A stretch of DNA of 32,317 nt from Lewinellaceae bacterium. GTDB lineage: Bacteria > Bacteroidota > Bacteroidia > Chitinophagales > Saprospiraceae. Position 1 is the stretch's first letter, and each line of letters begins with the position of its first letter. The stretch spans positions 1 to 32,317 of the forward strand of contig JACJXV010000044.1 of the NCBI GenBank assembly GCA_020636445.1. The letters are read 5' to 3'. The notes beneath the pieces are model-generated. The model was not told the DNA's origin, did not search any database, and saw only the letters and a list, made by a program, of their open reading frames with translations. This document shows, one piece after another, positions 14,867 through 23,844 of this stretch. The translations under genes were made by a program, and so were the position numbers.

Positions 14867-15619
14867 TTAGAGTTCTTCCGAGGTGAACGAAGCGGAAAGG
14901 TATTCCCGGTTCATGCGGGCGATATTTTCCACAGAGATTCCTTTGGGGCACTCTGCTTCACAGGCAGTGATATTGGAGCAGTTGCCAAAACCTTCGAGGT
15001 CCATTTGCTTGACCATGTTGAGCACCCGGCGCTTAGCTTCTACTTTGCCCTGGGGCAGGAGGGCCAAATGAGACACTTTGGCACTGGTAAAGAGCATTGC
15101 CGAAGAGTTCGGACAAGCGGCGATGCAGGCACCACAGCCAATACAGGCAGCTGCGTCGAACGCATGGGAAGCCTGATCTTTTTCAACGGGAATGGCATTG
15201 GCATCCTGGGCCTGGCCAGTGCTTACCGAAACAAAACCACCGGCCTGGATGATACGATCGAGCGCAGCACGGTCAACCACTAAATCTTTCAGAACCGGGA
15301 ATGCAACAGCCCGGTACGGTTCGATGACGATGGTATCCCCATCATTGAAGTGCCGCATGTGCAGCTGGCAAGTAGTGGTTTTTTGCATTGGGCCGTGCGG
15401 CTGGCCATTGATGACGAGGCTGCAGGTGCCACAGATGCCTTCCCGGCAGTCGTGTTCGAAAGCAATGGGCTCCTCGCGCTTGGCGATGAGTTGTTCGTTG
15501 AGGACATCCAGCATCTCCAGGAAGGACATATGCGAGTTGACATCATCGAGAACGTAAGTTTCCAGCTTACCCTTGGCTTGTCCATCTTTTTGGCGCCAAA
15601 CTTTCAGCGTTAACTTCAT
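14867..15619 (-). CDS. sdhB: Succinate dehydrogenase/fumarate reductase iron-sulfur subunit
   Basis: The product has 250 residues. Ligands for the three clusters are visible: the [2Fe-2S] site with CREGICGTC plus the later Cys of TTTCQLH, the [4Fe-4S] site CIGCGACIAACPN, and the [3Fe-4S]/[4Fe-4S] region CSNITACEAECPKGIS. It passes electrons from the flavoprotein to the membrane cytochrome of complex II. It is the last gene of sdhC-sdhA-sdhB, 64 bases after sdhA. The extended C-terminus and gene order fit the B-type enzymes of Bacteroidota. Confidence 0.96.
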   Translation of the reverse strand: MKLTLKVWRQKDGQAKGKLETYVLDDVNSHMSFLEMLDVLNEQLIAKREEPIAFEHDCREGICGTCSLVINGQPHGPMQKTTTCQLHMRHFNDGDTIVIEPYRAVAFPVLKDLVVDRAALDRIIQAGGFVSVSTGQAQDANAIPVEKDQASHAFDAAACIGCGACIAACPNSSAMLFTSAKVSHLALLPQGKVEAKRRVLNMVKQMDLEGFGNCSNITACEAECPKGISVENIARMNREYLSASFTSEEL

Positions 15620-15683
15620 GATTTATTCATTTACAGCCGTTTTTGTCGGCTAAAGGTTTTTTAAATTAATCCAGCAGTGTCCC

Positions 15684-17684
15684 TTACTTGTAAGACCGGG
15701 TTTTGAGTTCGACGTTTTCGAACACCAGTTCTTCCTTGTGCAGTTCGGGTTCTTCTTCCCAGCCCTTATATTCCCAGGCTGAAACGTAGGCAAAGTTGGC
15801 ATCATCGCGGAGGGCTTCGCCTTCCGGTGTTTGATATTCTTCGCGGAAGTGACCACCGCAGGATTCCTGGCGATCAAGCGCATCAAGAATCATCAGTTCA
15901 CCCATTTCGAGGAAGTCGGCCACGCGCAGGGCTTTTTCCAGTTCAGGGTTGAAGTCATTGGCACTACCCGGTACGAAAACATCCTGGTAGAACTCGGCCC
16001 GCAATTCGCGGATCATTTTGCGTGCCGTTTTCAGGCCATCAGCATTCCGTGACATACCGCAGTAGTCCCACATGATTTTACCCAGGCGGCGGTGGAAGCT
16101 TTCAACCGACTGCTTGCCTCCAACGGACATCAGCTGCTGAATCCGGTCGCGGGTTTCCTGTTCGGCCTTCATGAATTCGGGACCGTTGGGGTCAATCCGT
16201 GGGGTACGGATATCGTCAGCCAGGAAGGTGCCGATGGTATAGGGCAGAACGAAATAGCCATCCGCCAGGCCTTGCATCAAGGCTGAAGCCCCTAGCCGGT
16301 TGGCGCCGTGGTCGGAGAAATTACACTCTCCGGCGGCGAAAAGACCTGGGACGTTGGTCATCAGGTTGTAATCTACCCAAAGGCCACCCATGGTATAGTG
16401 AACGGCCGGGTATATTTTCATCGGCAGTTTATAGGGATTCTCGCCGGTGATTTTTTCATACATCTCAAACAGGTTGCCATATTTCTCTTCCACTACGGCT
16501 TCACCCAGTTCGCGGATTTTATCAGCAGAGACATCGTGCAGGCCAGTGGCGTGTGCTTTCGACTTTCCATAGCGCTCGATGGCCGCCGAGAAATCCAGGA
16601 ATACAGCCAGCCCTGTTGGCGCAACGCCCAGCCCTTCATCGCAGGCAACTTTGGCGGCCCGGGAAGCTACGTCGCGGGGTACGAGGTTACCAAAAGCCGG
16701 GTAGCGGCGTTCGAGGAAATAGTCTCGCTGATCTTCAGGGATATCCAGGGCAGTTTTGCGCCCTTCCCGGATAGCCTTAGCATCCTCCTGATTTTTGGGA
16801 ACCCAAACGCGACCGTCGTTACGCAGCGACTCCGACATGAGCGTCAGCTTCGATTGGTATTCGCCCGACTGCGGGATGCAGGTAGGGTGAATTTGCGTGA
16901 AACAAGGGTTGGCCATGTAGGCTCCCCGGCGAACACTCCGCCAGGCAGCTGTGACATTACACATCATCGCATTGGTGGAGAGGTAGAAAACGTTGCCATA
17001 ACCACCAGTGGCCAGCACTACGGTGTGCGCTGCATGGCGCTCGAGTTCACCAGTCAACAGGTTGCGGGCGATAATACCCCGCGCTTTGCCATCCACCTTC
17101 ACCAGATCGATCATCTCGTGGCGGTTGAACATCTCCACACTCCCGAGGGAAATCTGGCGCGACAGGGATTGATAGGCGCCAATCAGGAGCTGCTGGCCGG
17201 TTTGGCCACGTGCGTAAAAGGTACGACTCACCTGCACCCCTCCGAAAGAGCGGTTGTCGAGTAAACCACCGTATTCACGCGCAAAAGGAACACCCTGTGC
17301 AACCGCCTGGTCGATAATGCTGGTACTCACCTCAGCGAGGCGGTGTACGTTGCCCTCGCGGGAACGGTAATCACCCCCCTTGATGGTGTCGTAAAACAAG
17401 CGATAGACACTATCACCGTCGTTGCGATAGTTTTTGGCGGCGTTGATACCGCCCTGAGCGGCAATACTGTGTGCCCGGCGCGGACTGTCATGGAAGGTAA
17501 AACACTTCACATTGTAGCCCAGCTCACCTAAGGTAGCGGCTGCTGAAGCACCGGCTAGCCCAGAGCCAACAACGATAATGTCGATGCGACGTTTATTGTT
17601 AGGAGCGACCAGCGGGATGGTTGAACGATATTTAGTCCATTTTTCTGCGAGGGGCCCGGCAGGCACTTTTCCATCGAGTTTCAT
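15684..17684 (-). CDS. sdhA: Succinate dehydrogenase/fumarate reductase flavoprotein subunit
   Basis: The product has 666 residues. The FAD-binding IIVVGSGLAGASAA (residues about 36-49) is followed by RRAHSIAAQGGINAA, where the His is the covalent flavin site. The substrate and catalytic region includes TQIHPTCIP, and HYTMGGLWVDY and GLFAAGECNFSDHGANRLG are typical of the family. It oxidises succinate to fumarate (or the reverse) on the cytoplasmic face of the inner membrane. It lies 48 bases after sdhC and 64 before sdhB. A 318-codon open frame on the opposite strand (16308-17264) is a shadow. Confidence 0.97.
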   Translation of the reverse strand: MKLDGKVPAGPLAEKWTKYRSTIPLVAPNNKRRIDIIVVGSGLAGASAAATLGELGYNVKCFTFHDSPRRAHSIAAQGGINAAKNYRNDGDSVYRLFYDTIKGGDYRSREGNVHRLAEVSTSIIDQAVAQGVPFAREYGGLLDNRSFGGVQVSRTFYARGQTGQQLLIGAYQSLSRQISLGSVEMFNRHEMIDLVKVDGKARGIIARNLLTGELERHAAHTVVLATGGYGNVFYLSTNAMMCNVTAAWRSVRRGAYMANPCFTQIHPTCIPQSGEYQSKLTLMSESLRNDGRVWVPKNQEDAKAIREGRKTALDIPEDQRDYFLERRYPAFGNLVPRDVASRAAKVACDEGLGVAPTGLAVFLDFSAAIERYGKSKAHATGLHDVSADKIRELGEAVVEEKYGNLFEMYEKITGENPYKLPMKIYPAVHYTMGGLWVDYNLMTNVPGLFAAGECNFSDHGANRLGASALMQGLADGYFVLPYTIGTFLADDIRTPRIDPNGPEFMKAEQETRDRIQQLMSVGGKQSVESFHRRLGKIMWDYCGMSRNADGLKTARKMIRELRAEFYQDVFVPGSANDFNPELEKALRVADFLEMGELMILDALDRQESCGGHFREEYQTPEGEALRDDANFAYVSAWEYKGWEEEPELHKEELVFENVELKTRSYK

Positions 17685-17732
17685 ATATGCTGCGTTTGTG
17701 TGGATTAGAGGATTGGGTTTAGTTGTAGATCA

Positions 17733-18470
17733 TTACCACCAGCCTTGAACCCGGCCAAAAACAAAGATCGGGATGATGGCAAAACCAAGCGGTATGATGA
17801 CCGAGTAAAACCGGCCGAGTCCTTGGATAAACGGGGTGTAGCGATGGTGATTGATGCCTAAGGTCTGGAAGGAACTCTGGAATCCGTGGTTCAGGTGAAA
17901 GGCAATAACCACCATGGAAATGACGTAAATGATCACATAGAGTGGATTGGCAAAAGCTTCAACCACCGGTGTATACAGGTTTTTGTATTCCTCACCTGCA
18001 ATGGTTACATACGGCACATAGTCAAGCTTCATCTGCAGCCAGAATTGGTACATATGGATGACGATGAAGACAAAAATGATGATTCCCAGCCAGGCCATGT
18101 TGGCTGCCGCCTTAGCATTGGTATTGGTGGCGCGTACTACCTGTACGGCATACTTTTGGTTGCCCCGGGCTTTACGGTTTTGCCGATAAAGCAGGATTCC
18201 CTGAATCGTGTGCAGTAGAATGGAAAAGTACAGCACATAGGAAACCGTCTTGATCAGCGGATTGTGCGTCATAAAGTAGGTGTAGAGGTTGAAGGCTTCG
18301 CCACCATCCTGCTTGAGTAACTGCAGGTTGCCGAGTAAATGGACCGGTAAAAAGAGAATCAGGAAAAGCCCGGAGAGACTCATGACGAACTTTCGGCCTA
18401 TCGACGAGGTTAAAAAATCGCCGAACCAGCTCAATCCTACCGGTTTTAGCGTGTTCGCAATCCAACTCAT
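17733..18470 (-). CDS. sdhC: Succinate dehydrogenase cytochrome b subunit (B-type)
   Basis: From the ATG at 18470 (MSWIANTLKPVG) the product has 245 residues; upstream extension to 18560 is poor in character and overlaps the promoter region. Five membrane segments are visible (about 29-50, 74-95, 124-147, 170-192, 213-236). Candidate haem-ligand His residues lie in LFLPVHLLGN, LLHTIQG, FIVIHMYQFW and VIAFHLNHG. This is a fused diheme subunit that replaces SdhC plus SdhD, as in other Bacteroidota. It is first in the operon and anchors SdhA/SdhB, reducing menaquinone. Confidence 0.92.
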   Translation of the reverse strand: MSWIANTLKPVGLSWFGDFLTSSIGRKFVMSLSGLFLILFLPVHLLGNLQLLKQDGGEAFNLYTYFMTHNPLIKTVSYVLYFSILLHTIQGILLYRQNRKARGNQKYAVQVVRATNTNAKAAANMAWLGIIIFVFIVIHMYQFWLQMKLDYVPYVTIAGEEYKNLYTPVVEAFANPLYVIIYVISMVVIAFHLNHGFQSSFQTLGINHHRYTPFIQGLGRFYSVIIPLGFAIIPIFVFGRVQGWW

Positions 18471-18557
18471 GTTTTTCGTTTTTTGTGTTTTTTTATTTTT
18501 GTAGTGCCGGGGCCAGGGTAATTTCCCCAGGGTAGTTTGGTAAAGCCAAAATCCTTG

Positions 18558-18588
18558 CAAAACTATAGCTTAAAGCGAATAAGCCCAA
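18558..18588 (-). promoter_or_regulatory. Promoter of the sdhCAB operon (TTG-N20-TAGTTTTG)
   Basis: On the minus strand TTG (18586-18588) and TAGTTTTG (18558-18565) are separated by 20 bases, an exact fit to the Bacteroidota -33/-7 pattern. The leader to the sdhC ATG at 18470 would be about 80 bases. Confidence 0.65.
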
Positions 18589-18670
18589 CCATTGTTCGCA
18601 CTTCCTTGTTAGGACTAAATTATTTAGAATCAATCAAAATTATTTGCCGGCTAAACAGGCAATTTACGGT

Positions 18671-19171
18671 ATGAAAAACCAAGAACAACAGGTTTCCTTC
18701 AAGCAATTTTTAGGAAAATTTCCCGAAGTTACGCTTCCGGTAACGCTTACGCCCGAGTCACAGCGGGTTTTTAGCCAGGAGAACGACCCTATTCCTATGT
18801 TGATGATTGATCAATTCCTGGCTCCGCTGGAAGAAGATCCCATTGACGAGTATACGGAATTTGTGCCTTGTTTTCAGGTTCCGGACACAGGGAATTTTCA
18901 TGCCCTGGTGTATTGGCGGGCCGGACTGATGGATTACCGCTACATTTTAGCGACTTTTACCAAACAAGGAGTATTGATTGCAAAACAGGTCATTGCCGGA
19001 ACCTATACGGACGGAAAGACGTTAACGCAGTCAGTAGCCACGTTTACGGAAGACTGGGTGATTCAGATTGTTTCCGGGCAATCGGGTGTGGATGCCTCTT
19101 ATGAGGCAGCCGTCAGTACCAGTTATCAGTTGGAATTACTCCCGGAAGGGTTCATTGTGCCGACAAACTAA
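18671..19171 (+). CDS. Protein of unknown function (166 aa)
   Basis: I do not recognise a family. From the ATG at 18671 (MKNQEQQVSFKQFLGKFPE) the product has 166 residues, acidic, soluble, with no signal peptide or membrane segment. Features are a short N-terminal helix, the phrase LPVTLTPESQRVFSQENDPIPMLMI, and a C-terminal beta-rich half (NFHALVYWRAGLMDYRYILATFTKQGVLIAKQVIAGTY) that looks like a small beta-sheet domain. It is 48 bases upstream of, and co-directional with, the RNase R gene, so the two may share a transcript. The intact frame with normal codon choice suggests a real gene. Confidence 0.72.
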   Translation: MKNQEQQVSFKQFLGKFPEVTLPVTLTPESQRVFSQENDPIPMLMIDQFLAPLEEDPIDEYTEFVPCFQVPDTGNFHALVYWRAGLMDYRYILATFTKQGVLIAKQVIAGTYTDGKTLTQSVATFTEDWVIQIVSGQSGVDASYEAAVSTSYQLELLPEGFIVPTN

Positions 19172-19219
19172 AAAACTAACCATTACGGACAATGGGCAGA
19201 ATGCATTGAAAAAATTTTT

Positions 19220-21403
19220 ATGAAGAAACGCAAAAAAGGCTCCGGTCGCAATAAAGGAGGCAAACTTACCTCCCGCCAGTTGCAGGCCGTCCTCCTGAAA
19301 CTATTTCGGTCCGAACCGAAAAAACGCTATAACCCCAAGCAATTAATCAAGAAGCTTCAGCTCGAGAATAATAAGGATTCCATTCATTATGCGCTGGAGC
19401 AGCTTATCGCTGACCGCTACATTATCCCCCTCGAAGATTATAAATTCAAGCTCAGCCCGCACCGCACCGCCGGTTCGGATTTCTCCGGAAAGGCGTATGA
19501 AGGTATTATTGACATGACGCGTACCGGGTCGGCTTACGTGGTGGTAGAAGGCCAGGCCCAGGATGTTTTTGTCGCCTCCAAATACATGAATACGGCCTTG
19601 CACGGTGACCGGGTGAAGCTCCGGGTATGGACACCCCGCGGGCGGCGCAAGCCGGAAGGCGAGGTCCTTGAGGTACTCAGCCGGGCACGGGACCACTTTT
19701 TGGGAACCATTACGATTTATCCCAAATATGCCGTTGTCGCTCCCGACAGTTATGTGCCGGAAGATATTAAAGTTGACCTGGATAAAATTCGCGATGCGAA
19801 AAACGGCGATAAAGTAGTGGTGAAAATAACCGGCTGGGACGGTCTGGAAACCCTGCATCCCGTTGGTGAAGTAACTTACGTGCTGGGGGCTGCCGGCAGC
19901 CATGACATTGAGATGAAATCCATCCTGCTGAACGCAGGTTTCAACTTGGGATTCTCCGAAGCTGCCGAACGCGAAGCAGAAGCCTTGCCTACGGCAATTC
20001 CTGAACTGGAAATTGCCCTGCGCCGCGACCTGCGTACCACTACCACCTTCACCATCGACCCTTTCAACGCTCGGGATTTTGACGATGCTCTGTCGTATCG
20101 TACGCTCCCGAACGGAGAGGTGGAAGTGGGTGTCCACATTGCCGATGTATCGTTTTACGTACGGGAAGGAATGGCCCTGGATAAGGAAGCTTATGAGCGC
20201 TGCACCTCGGTATATCTCGTGGATCGCGTACTGCCCATGCTTCCGGAGAAAATCAGTAACGAATTGTGTTCGCTACGCCCGAATGAAGATAAGCTAACCT
20301 TTTCGGCAATTTTCACCTTTGATAAGAACCATAAAATCACCAGTCGCTGGTTTGGAAAAACGGTGATTCATTCAGATCGCCGCTTTACCTATGAAGAGGC
20401 ACAAGAAGTATTGGAAACAAAAGAAGGTGATTTCGCCAAGGAGCTTAAACACCTGAATGAACTCGCTACTCACCTGCGCAAGCAACGCTTTAAGCACGGA
20501 TCCATTGATTTTGATTCCGAAGAGGTTCAGTTTCGCCTGGATGAAGACGGGGTGCCTATTGAATTATTCGTCAAGGAGCGCAAGGAAGCCCACATGCTGA
20601 TTGAAGACTTTATGCTGCTGGCGAATCGTGAGGTGGCTACTTTCATCAATCAGAAAGGGGAAAAAGAAGGCATGGAGGTTCCTTTTGTCTACCGGATTCA
20701 CGATGAACCCAATCCTGAAAAGGTAGAGGAGTTGGCCCGTTTTGCCCGGGAAATGGGAGTGGAAATGAATACAAACACCCCCAAAGATATCGCGCGCAGC
20801 TACAACAGGCTGGCCAAGTTGGCTGAAAAAGAACCGGGGCTGAAAATCCTGGCACCTATTGCCATCCGGACAATGGCGAAAGCAGAATACAATCCCGACA
20901 ATATTGGCCATTACGGGTTGGCCTTTCAATACTACACGCACTTTACATCGCCTATCCGGCGCTACTCCGATGTACTCGTTCACCGGATTCTAGAGCCCAA
21001 CCTCAGTGGGAGCTGGCGCATGAATAAGGCCAAACTTGCCGAGCAGTGCAAGCGCATTTCCAGCCAGGAGCGCAAGGCCATGGAAGCCGAGCGTGAATCC
21101 GTTAAGTACAAGCAGGTAGAATTCATCGAGCAACACATTGGTGAGGTCTTCACCGGGTTTGTTTCCGGTATTATCGACCGGGGTTTGTTTGTTGAATTAG
21201 AGGGTAACCGCTGTGAAGGGATGGTTGCTTTCTCAACCATGGATGAACCTTTTGATGTAGATAGCTCCCGCTTGCGGGTTAAAGGGGTGTATTCCGGAAA
21301 GGTTTACCGGATTGGTGATCCAATCAAAGTACGGGTGGTAGATACCAACCTGCAGCGCCGACAGATAGAAATGGTTTGGGTGAAGGATTTTCGGGAAGAA
21401 TAA
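19220..21403 (+). CDS. rnr: Ribonuclease R
   Basis: The product has 727 residues. After a Lys-rich start (MKKRKKGSGRNKGGKL), residues about 17-75 form a winged-helix-like domain, followed by cold-shock/OB domains (about 90-240). The RNB catalytic domain holds TIDPFNARDFDDALSYR, with the Asp cluster that binds Mg2+, plus DRVLPMLPEKISNELCSL and HYTHFTSPIRRYSDVLVHR. The C-terminal S1 domain (about 640-720) includes GEVFTGFVSGIIDRGLFVEL. It degrades structured RNA 3' to 5' in the cytoplasm. A terminator follows at 21440. It may be co-transcribed with the unknown gene at 18671. Confidence 0.96.
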   Translation: MKKRKKGSGRNKGGKLTSRQLQAVLLKLFRSEPKKRYNPKQLIKKLQLENNKDSIHYALEQLIADRYIIPLEDYKFKLSPHRTAGSDFSGKAYEGIIDMTRTGSAYVVVEGQAQDVFVASKYMNTALHGDRVKLRVWTPRGRRKPEGEVLEVLSRARDHFLGTITIYPKYAVVAPDSYVPEDIKVDLDKIRDAKNGDKVVVKITGWDGLETLHPVGEVTYVLGAAGSHDIEMKSILLNAGFNLGFSEAAEREAEALPTAIPELEIALRRDLRTTTTFTIDPFNARDFDDALSYRTLPNGEVEVGVHIADVSFYVREGMALDKEAYERCTSVYLVDRVLPMLPEKISNELCSLRPNEDKLTFSAIFTFDKNHKITSRWFGKTVIHSDRRFTYEEAQEVLETKEGDFAKELKHLNELATHLRKQRFKHGSIDFDSEEVQFRLDEDGVPIELFVKERKEAHMLIEDFMLLANREVATFINQKGEKEGMEVPFVYRIHDEPNPEKVEELARFAREMGVEMNTNTPKDIARSYNRLAKLAEKEPGLKILAPIAIRTMAKAEYNPDNIGHYGLAFQYYTHFTSPIRRYSDVLVHRILEPNLSGSWRMNKAKLAEQCKRISSQERKAMEAERESVKYKQVEFIEQHIGEVFTGFVSGIIDRGLFVELEGNRCEGMVAFSTMDEPFDVDSSRLRVKGVYSGKVYRIGDPIKVRVVDTNLQRRQIEMVWVKDFREE

Positions 21404-21439
21404 CCGCAATCCAATCCAGAGATTCCCTGTTTCGGGCAA

Positions 21440-21479
21440 AAAAAGAACGCCTTTCGTAAAACGGATAGGCGTTCTTTTT
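21440..21479 (+). terminator. Intrinsic terminator after rnr
   Basis: AAAAAGAACGCCT (21440-21452) and AGGCGTTCTTTTT (21467-21479) pair perfectly over 13 bp with a 14-base loop. The T-run on the plus strand makes a standard terminator; the A-run on the other side lets it work on both strands. The remaining spacer to 21678 shows nothing I can name. Confidence 0.85.
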
Positions 21480-21678
21480 ACAAGGAAAACTCGGTGTGAA
21501 AATCACTTCGTATTGGTCATTTCAATAGGTAGACCTACTTGTTGGTTAATTCGCTGCCTGGGTATCGCGAAAAAAGTGATTCTTATGTAAATCGCGTTTG
21601 GTGGCGGGTGTCGCATTCAGGAAATCAGACGATCAACATACGGGATGACTTAGGGTTCCCATTTTTCTCCCCAAGCAT

Positions 21679-22200
21679 CTATCCAATTACCCACCGGGCG
21701 ACGCTGATGGAGATACCAACCAGGTAGAGTAATGTCAATAAGCTTACCAGCCCCCCGGCCAGGACGCTAAATTTCCAGTTGGCAACGCACCACAGTTTTA
21801 GTGAAGGAAGCTGTTCGTTTTGCAGAAAGTCATCGGCCCGGGTTTGCAAATTGCGCAAGTTGACTGGTGAAACGGGAACCCGCTCTACGCGGTATTGTCC
21901 TTCAATGAGCAAGTAACCTTCATCTTCAGCACGGGTTAACCGTGCAGACCCTTTCTGGCCGCCGATGTATTTATCCCCTACCGCAACGACGGGATCAATG
22001 GTGCGCTGGCGCACCGGAATCACAAAAAAAATATTGTTGCTGACACAGGCCTGCACTCCCATTGTCGTCCGGGTGAGTTGAACGGTAGAAATAGGGGCAA
22101 TACCGGTAATGAAAGCAGGCAGAATGACGCAAAAGAAGAAACTCATACCATGCTGACCGATTTTTCGGCCCAAGGAGGGTTGCTTGTTGGGTTTGGTCAT
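21679..22200 (-). CDS. Unknown protein with two membrane segments
   Basis: The product has 173 residues and is not recognised. A short basic N-terminus (MTKPNKQPSLGRKIGQ) precedes a membrane helix at about 18-40, then a ~100-residue polar domain (VQACVSNNIFFVIPVRQRTIDPVVAVGDKYIGG, DEGYLLIEGQYRVERVPVSP), then a second helix at about 145-168 near the C-terminus. The polar domain lies on one side of the inner membrane and is flanked by Pro- and Val-rich strands. Its upstream neighbour on the same strand is the DUF2911 lipoprotein, but a 66-bp palindrome separates them, so co-transcription is doubtful. Confidence 0.68.
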   Translation of the reverse strand: MTKPNKQPSLGRKIGQHGMSFFFCVILPAFITGIAPISTVQLTRTTMGVQACVSNNIFFVIPVRQRTIDPVVAVGDKYIGGQKGSARLTRAEDEGYLLIEGQYRVERVPVSPVNLRNLQTRADDFLQNEQLPSLKLWCVANWKFSVLAGGLVSLLTLLYLVGISISVARWVIG

Positions 22201-22312
22201 AACCTTTCAGGTGATTTTATGGGAGCGAAATAAACAGGTATTGGACAAAAACGCAAGCCAGGGTGCTCCTATTGCCGACCAGGGCCACCAACAAATCGAC
22301 CTGGGATATAAA

Positions 22313-22378
22313 AGAGGGGATGCAAACATTAGTAGGGATGCGATTAATCGCATCCCTACTAATGTTTGCATCCCCTCT
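22313..22378. repeat. Perfect 66-bp palindrome with no loop
   Basis: Bases 22313-22345 are the exact reverse complement of 22346-22378. The centre is GATGCGATTAATCGCATC. Each 33-base arm carries two direct copies of GGGATGC, so the element holds two copies in each direction. It sits in the 222-bp spacer between two co-directional minus genes. It could end the DUF2911 transcript as a 33-bp hairpin or be a dispersed palindromic repeat; no clear target-site duplication flanks it. Confidence 0.93.
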
Positions 22379-22422
22379 AAGAATTTAACTGTTAATCCAC
22401 CAGGGATTTACACAAGTGCTGA

Positions 22423-23031
22423 TTACCCCATTTTGATCGGAACGGCAATCATCTCCCAACGAAGTACGAGGGTACTTCCGTCGATAACAAAATCGAGGGT
22501 TTCACTTCCCTCATCGGTGCCTTGTGGCGTAACCGTAACACGCAGGGCATCCTCCTTGTCGCTATAGTCATTGGAGCCCCACTGGGTAGCATTTTTGTTG
22601 AAGATAATCGTCCAGCTGTTTTCACCGGGGATGGTAAACAGGCCATAGGTGCCCGCAGCCAGGGGCTTGCCTTCGACCACTACATCCTTGGAAAAGGTAA
22701 CGGTCGTTGCCTCATTGGCCCCTGTCCGCCAAACTTCGCCGTAGGGAACCAGGGCACCCCAAATATCGCGACTCTTTACCGAGGGGCTGCCGTAGTTCAC
22801 GGTAACTTCCGCATCGCCAATGGTGCCTTTCATTTCTTTACGAGGGCTGGGGATATCGCCTTTCAGTACGGTAATTACATAGGGCATAGTAGTTGAAAGG
22901 GGTGCATCGCTTGCTTCCGTTTGGGTCGTTTCAGTCGTATTTTCCTGTACGGGCTGATTGCCGCAGCTGAATACCCAAAACGTCAGAGCAAGGGTTACGA
23001 GTATTACATAATTCTTTTGCATAGTTGCCAT
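22423..23031 (-). CDS. DUF2911 lipoprotein
   Basis: The product has 202 residues from the ATG at 23031 (a second ATG, codon 4, is equally possible). The signal peptide ends in WVFSCGN, so Cys23 is the likely lipid-bearing residue, and a Thr/Glu/Gln-rich linker (residues 24-45) leads to a DUF2911 domain: VNYGSPSVKSRDIWGALVPY, GEVWRTGANEATTVTF, AAGTYGLFTIPGENSWTII. It shares this core with the protein at 324 but lacks its helical C-terminus. DUF2911 has no established function; placement on a lipid anchor suggests a role at the cell envelope. Confidence 0.88.
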   Translation of the reverse strand: MATMQKNYVILVTLALTFWVFSCGNQPVQENTTETTQTEASDAPLSTTMPYVITVLKGDIPSPRKEMKGTIGDAEVTVNYGSPSVKSRDIWGALVPYGEVWRTGANEATTVTFSKDVVVEGKPLAAGTYGLFTIPGENSWTIIFNKNATQWGSNDYSDKEDALRVTVTPQGTDEGSETLDFVIDGSTLVLRWEMIAVPIKMG

Positions 23032-23152
23032 GTTTTAAGGTGTCAAATAGGTAATATTCCCATCATGTAAAGGACTAAGGTGATAAGAATGTTTTCCTCC
23101 AGAGGTGTTTTTTCGGGAATGCTGGGAATTGGGGACTCGTTATGGGGAAAAT

Positions 23153-23683
23153 CTAAAAGTCATTACGGCTATTTTTGACTTCAGCATTGAGCAACTTAAA
23201 GTCAATCTTACCCTGGTTGTTTTTCAGGTGTTCCACCACGATAAGGGCACGTCGCAGTTGCAGGTCGGGGTTCTTTACAGAACCGATCCAATGAATCATG
23301 GTCCGTTGCTTACCTGGGGTCAGGGCATGGAAATAGCGATCGCCAGCTTCATCAATCGTCAGTAGTTCAGCAAATTCTGCGGGCATAGGCAATCCGTATT
23401 CACTGGTGTCTTTGAGGAGCACTACATCAACGGGAACGCCAGTAAATAGCCCCAGTTTTTCGCGGGTTTTCTTATTGAGCATGATAAAAAAATCACCATC
23501 CCCCTTCGGCATCAGGGCACACTGATAGGTATGTTCACCATTGAGGGTAGCGACCACCCTCCGGTCACCCTGGTCGTCAATAAACGGGGCGGCCAGGGCG
23601 GCGGGTACCGGCAGGTGAAAGTTGTAAACGTTGTTATGGAGTTCCGAGACGATGGAGGTGAATTGGATAGTTGGTTGGTTCAT
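23153..23683 (-). CDS. YdeI/OmpD-associated-like protein with DUF1905 domain
   Basis: From the ATG at 23683 (MNQPTIQFTSIVSEL) the product has 176 residues; upstream extension to 23719 is unlikely. Residues about 5-95 match the DUF1905 beta-barrel pattern (FHLPVPAALAAPFID, RRVVATLNGEHTYQCALMPKGDGDFFIMLNKKTREKLGL). Residues about 110-170 match the YdeI-type bacteriocin-resistance/OmpD-associated helical region (FHALTPGKQRTMIHWIGSVKNPDLQLRRALIVVEHL). It is soluble and cytoplasmic. Biochemical function is not established for the family. Confidence 0.8.
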   Translation of the reverse strand: MNQPTIQFTSIVSELHNNVYNFHLPVPAALAAPFIDDQGDRRVVATLNGEHTYQCALMPKGDGDFFIMLNKKTREKLGLFTGVPVDVVLLKDTSEYGLPMPAEFAELLTIDEAGDRYFHALTPGKQRTMIHWIGSVKNPDLQLRRALIVVEHLKNNQGKIDFKLLNAEVKNSRNDF

Positions 23684-23844
23684 AAGCCTCAAAATAAAGA
23701 TAATATAGCTTTGGGTCAACAGTTGCCCATCAACCGATTGATGTTAAAAGATGGATACTGCCTGTTGAATTGAGATAGTATAAGGGTTTTGGATACGACT
23801 ACCTTGGTGATATTATTCCAAATACGCTCTAAATCAGTGCAGCT

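Noticed and set aside
16308..17264. 318-codon plus-strand open frame
   Set aside because: It is fully antisense to sdhA, whose motifs are unambiguous; its translation shows no family features.
21539..21727. 62-codon plus-strand frame after rnr
   Set aside because: No family signal, no promoter and no conserved-looking features; it overlaps the end of the two-TM gene on the other strand.
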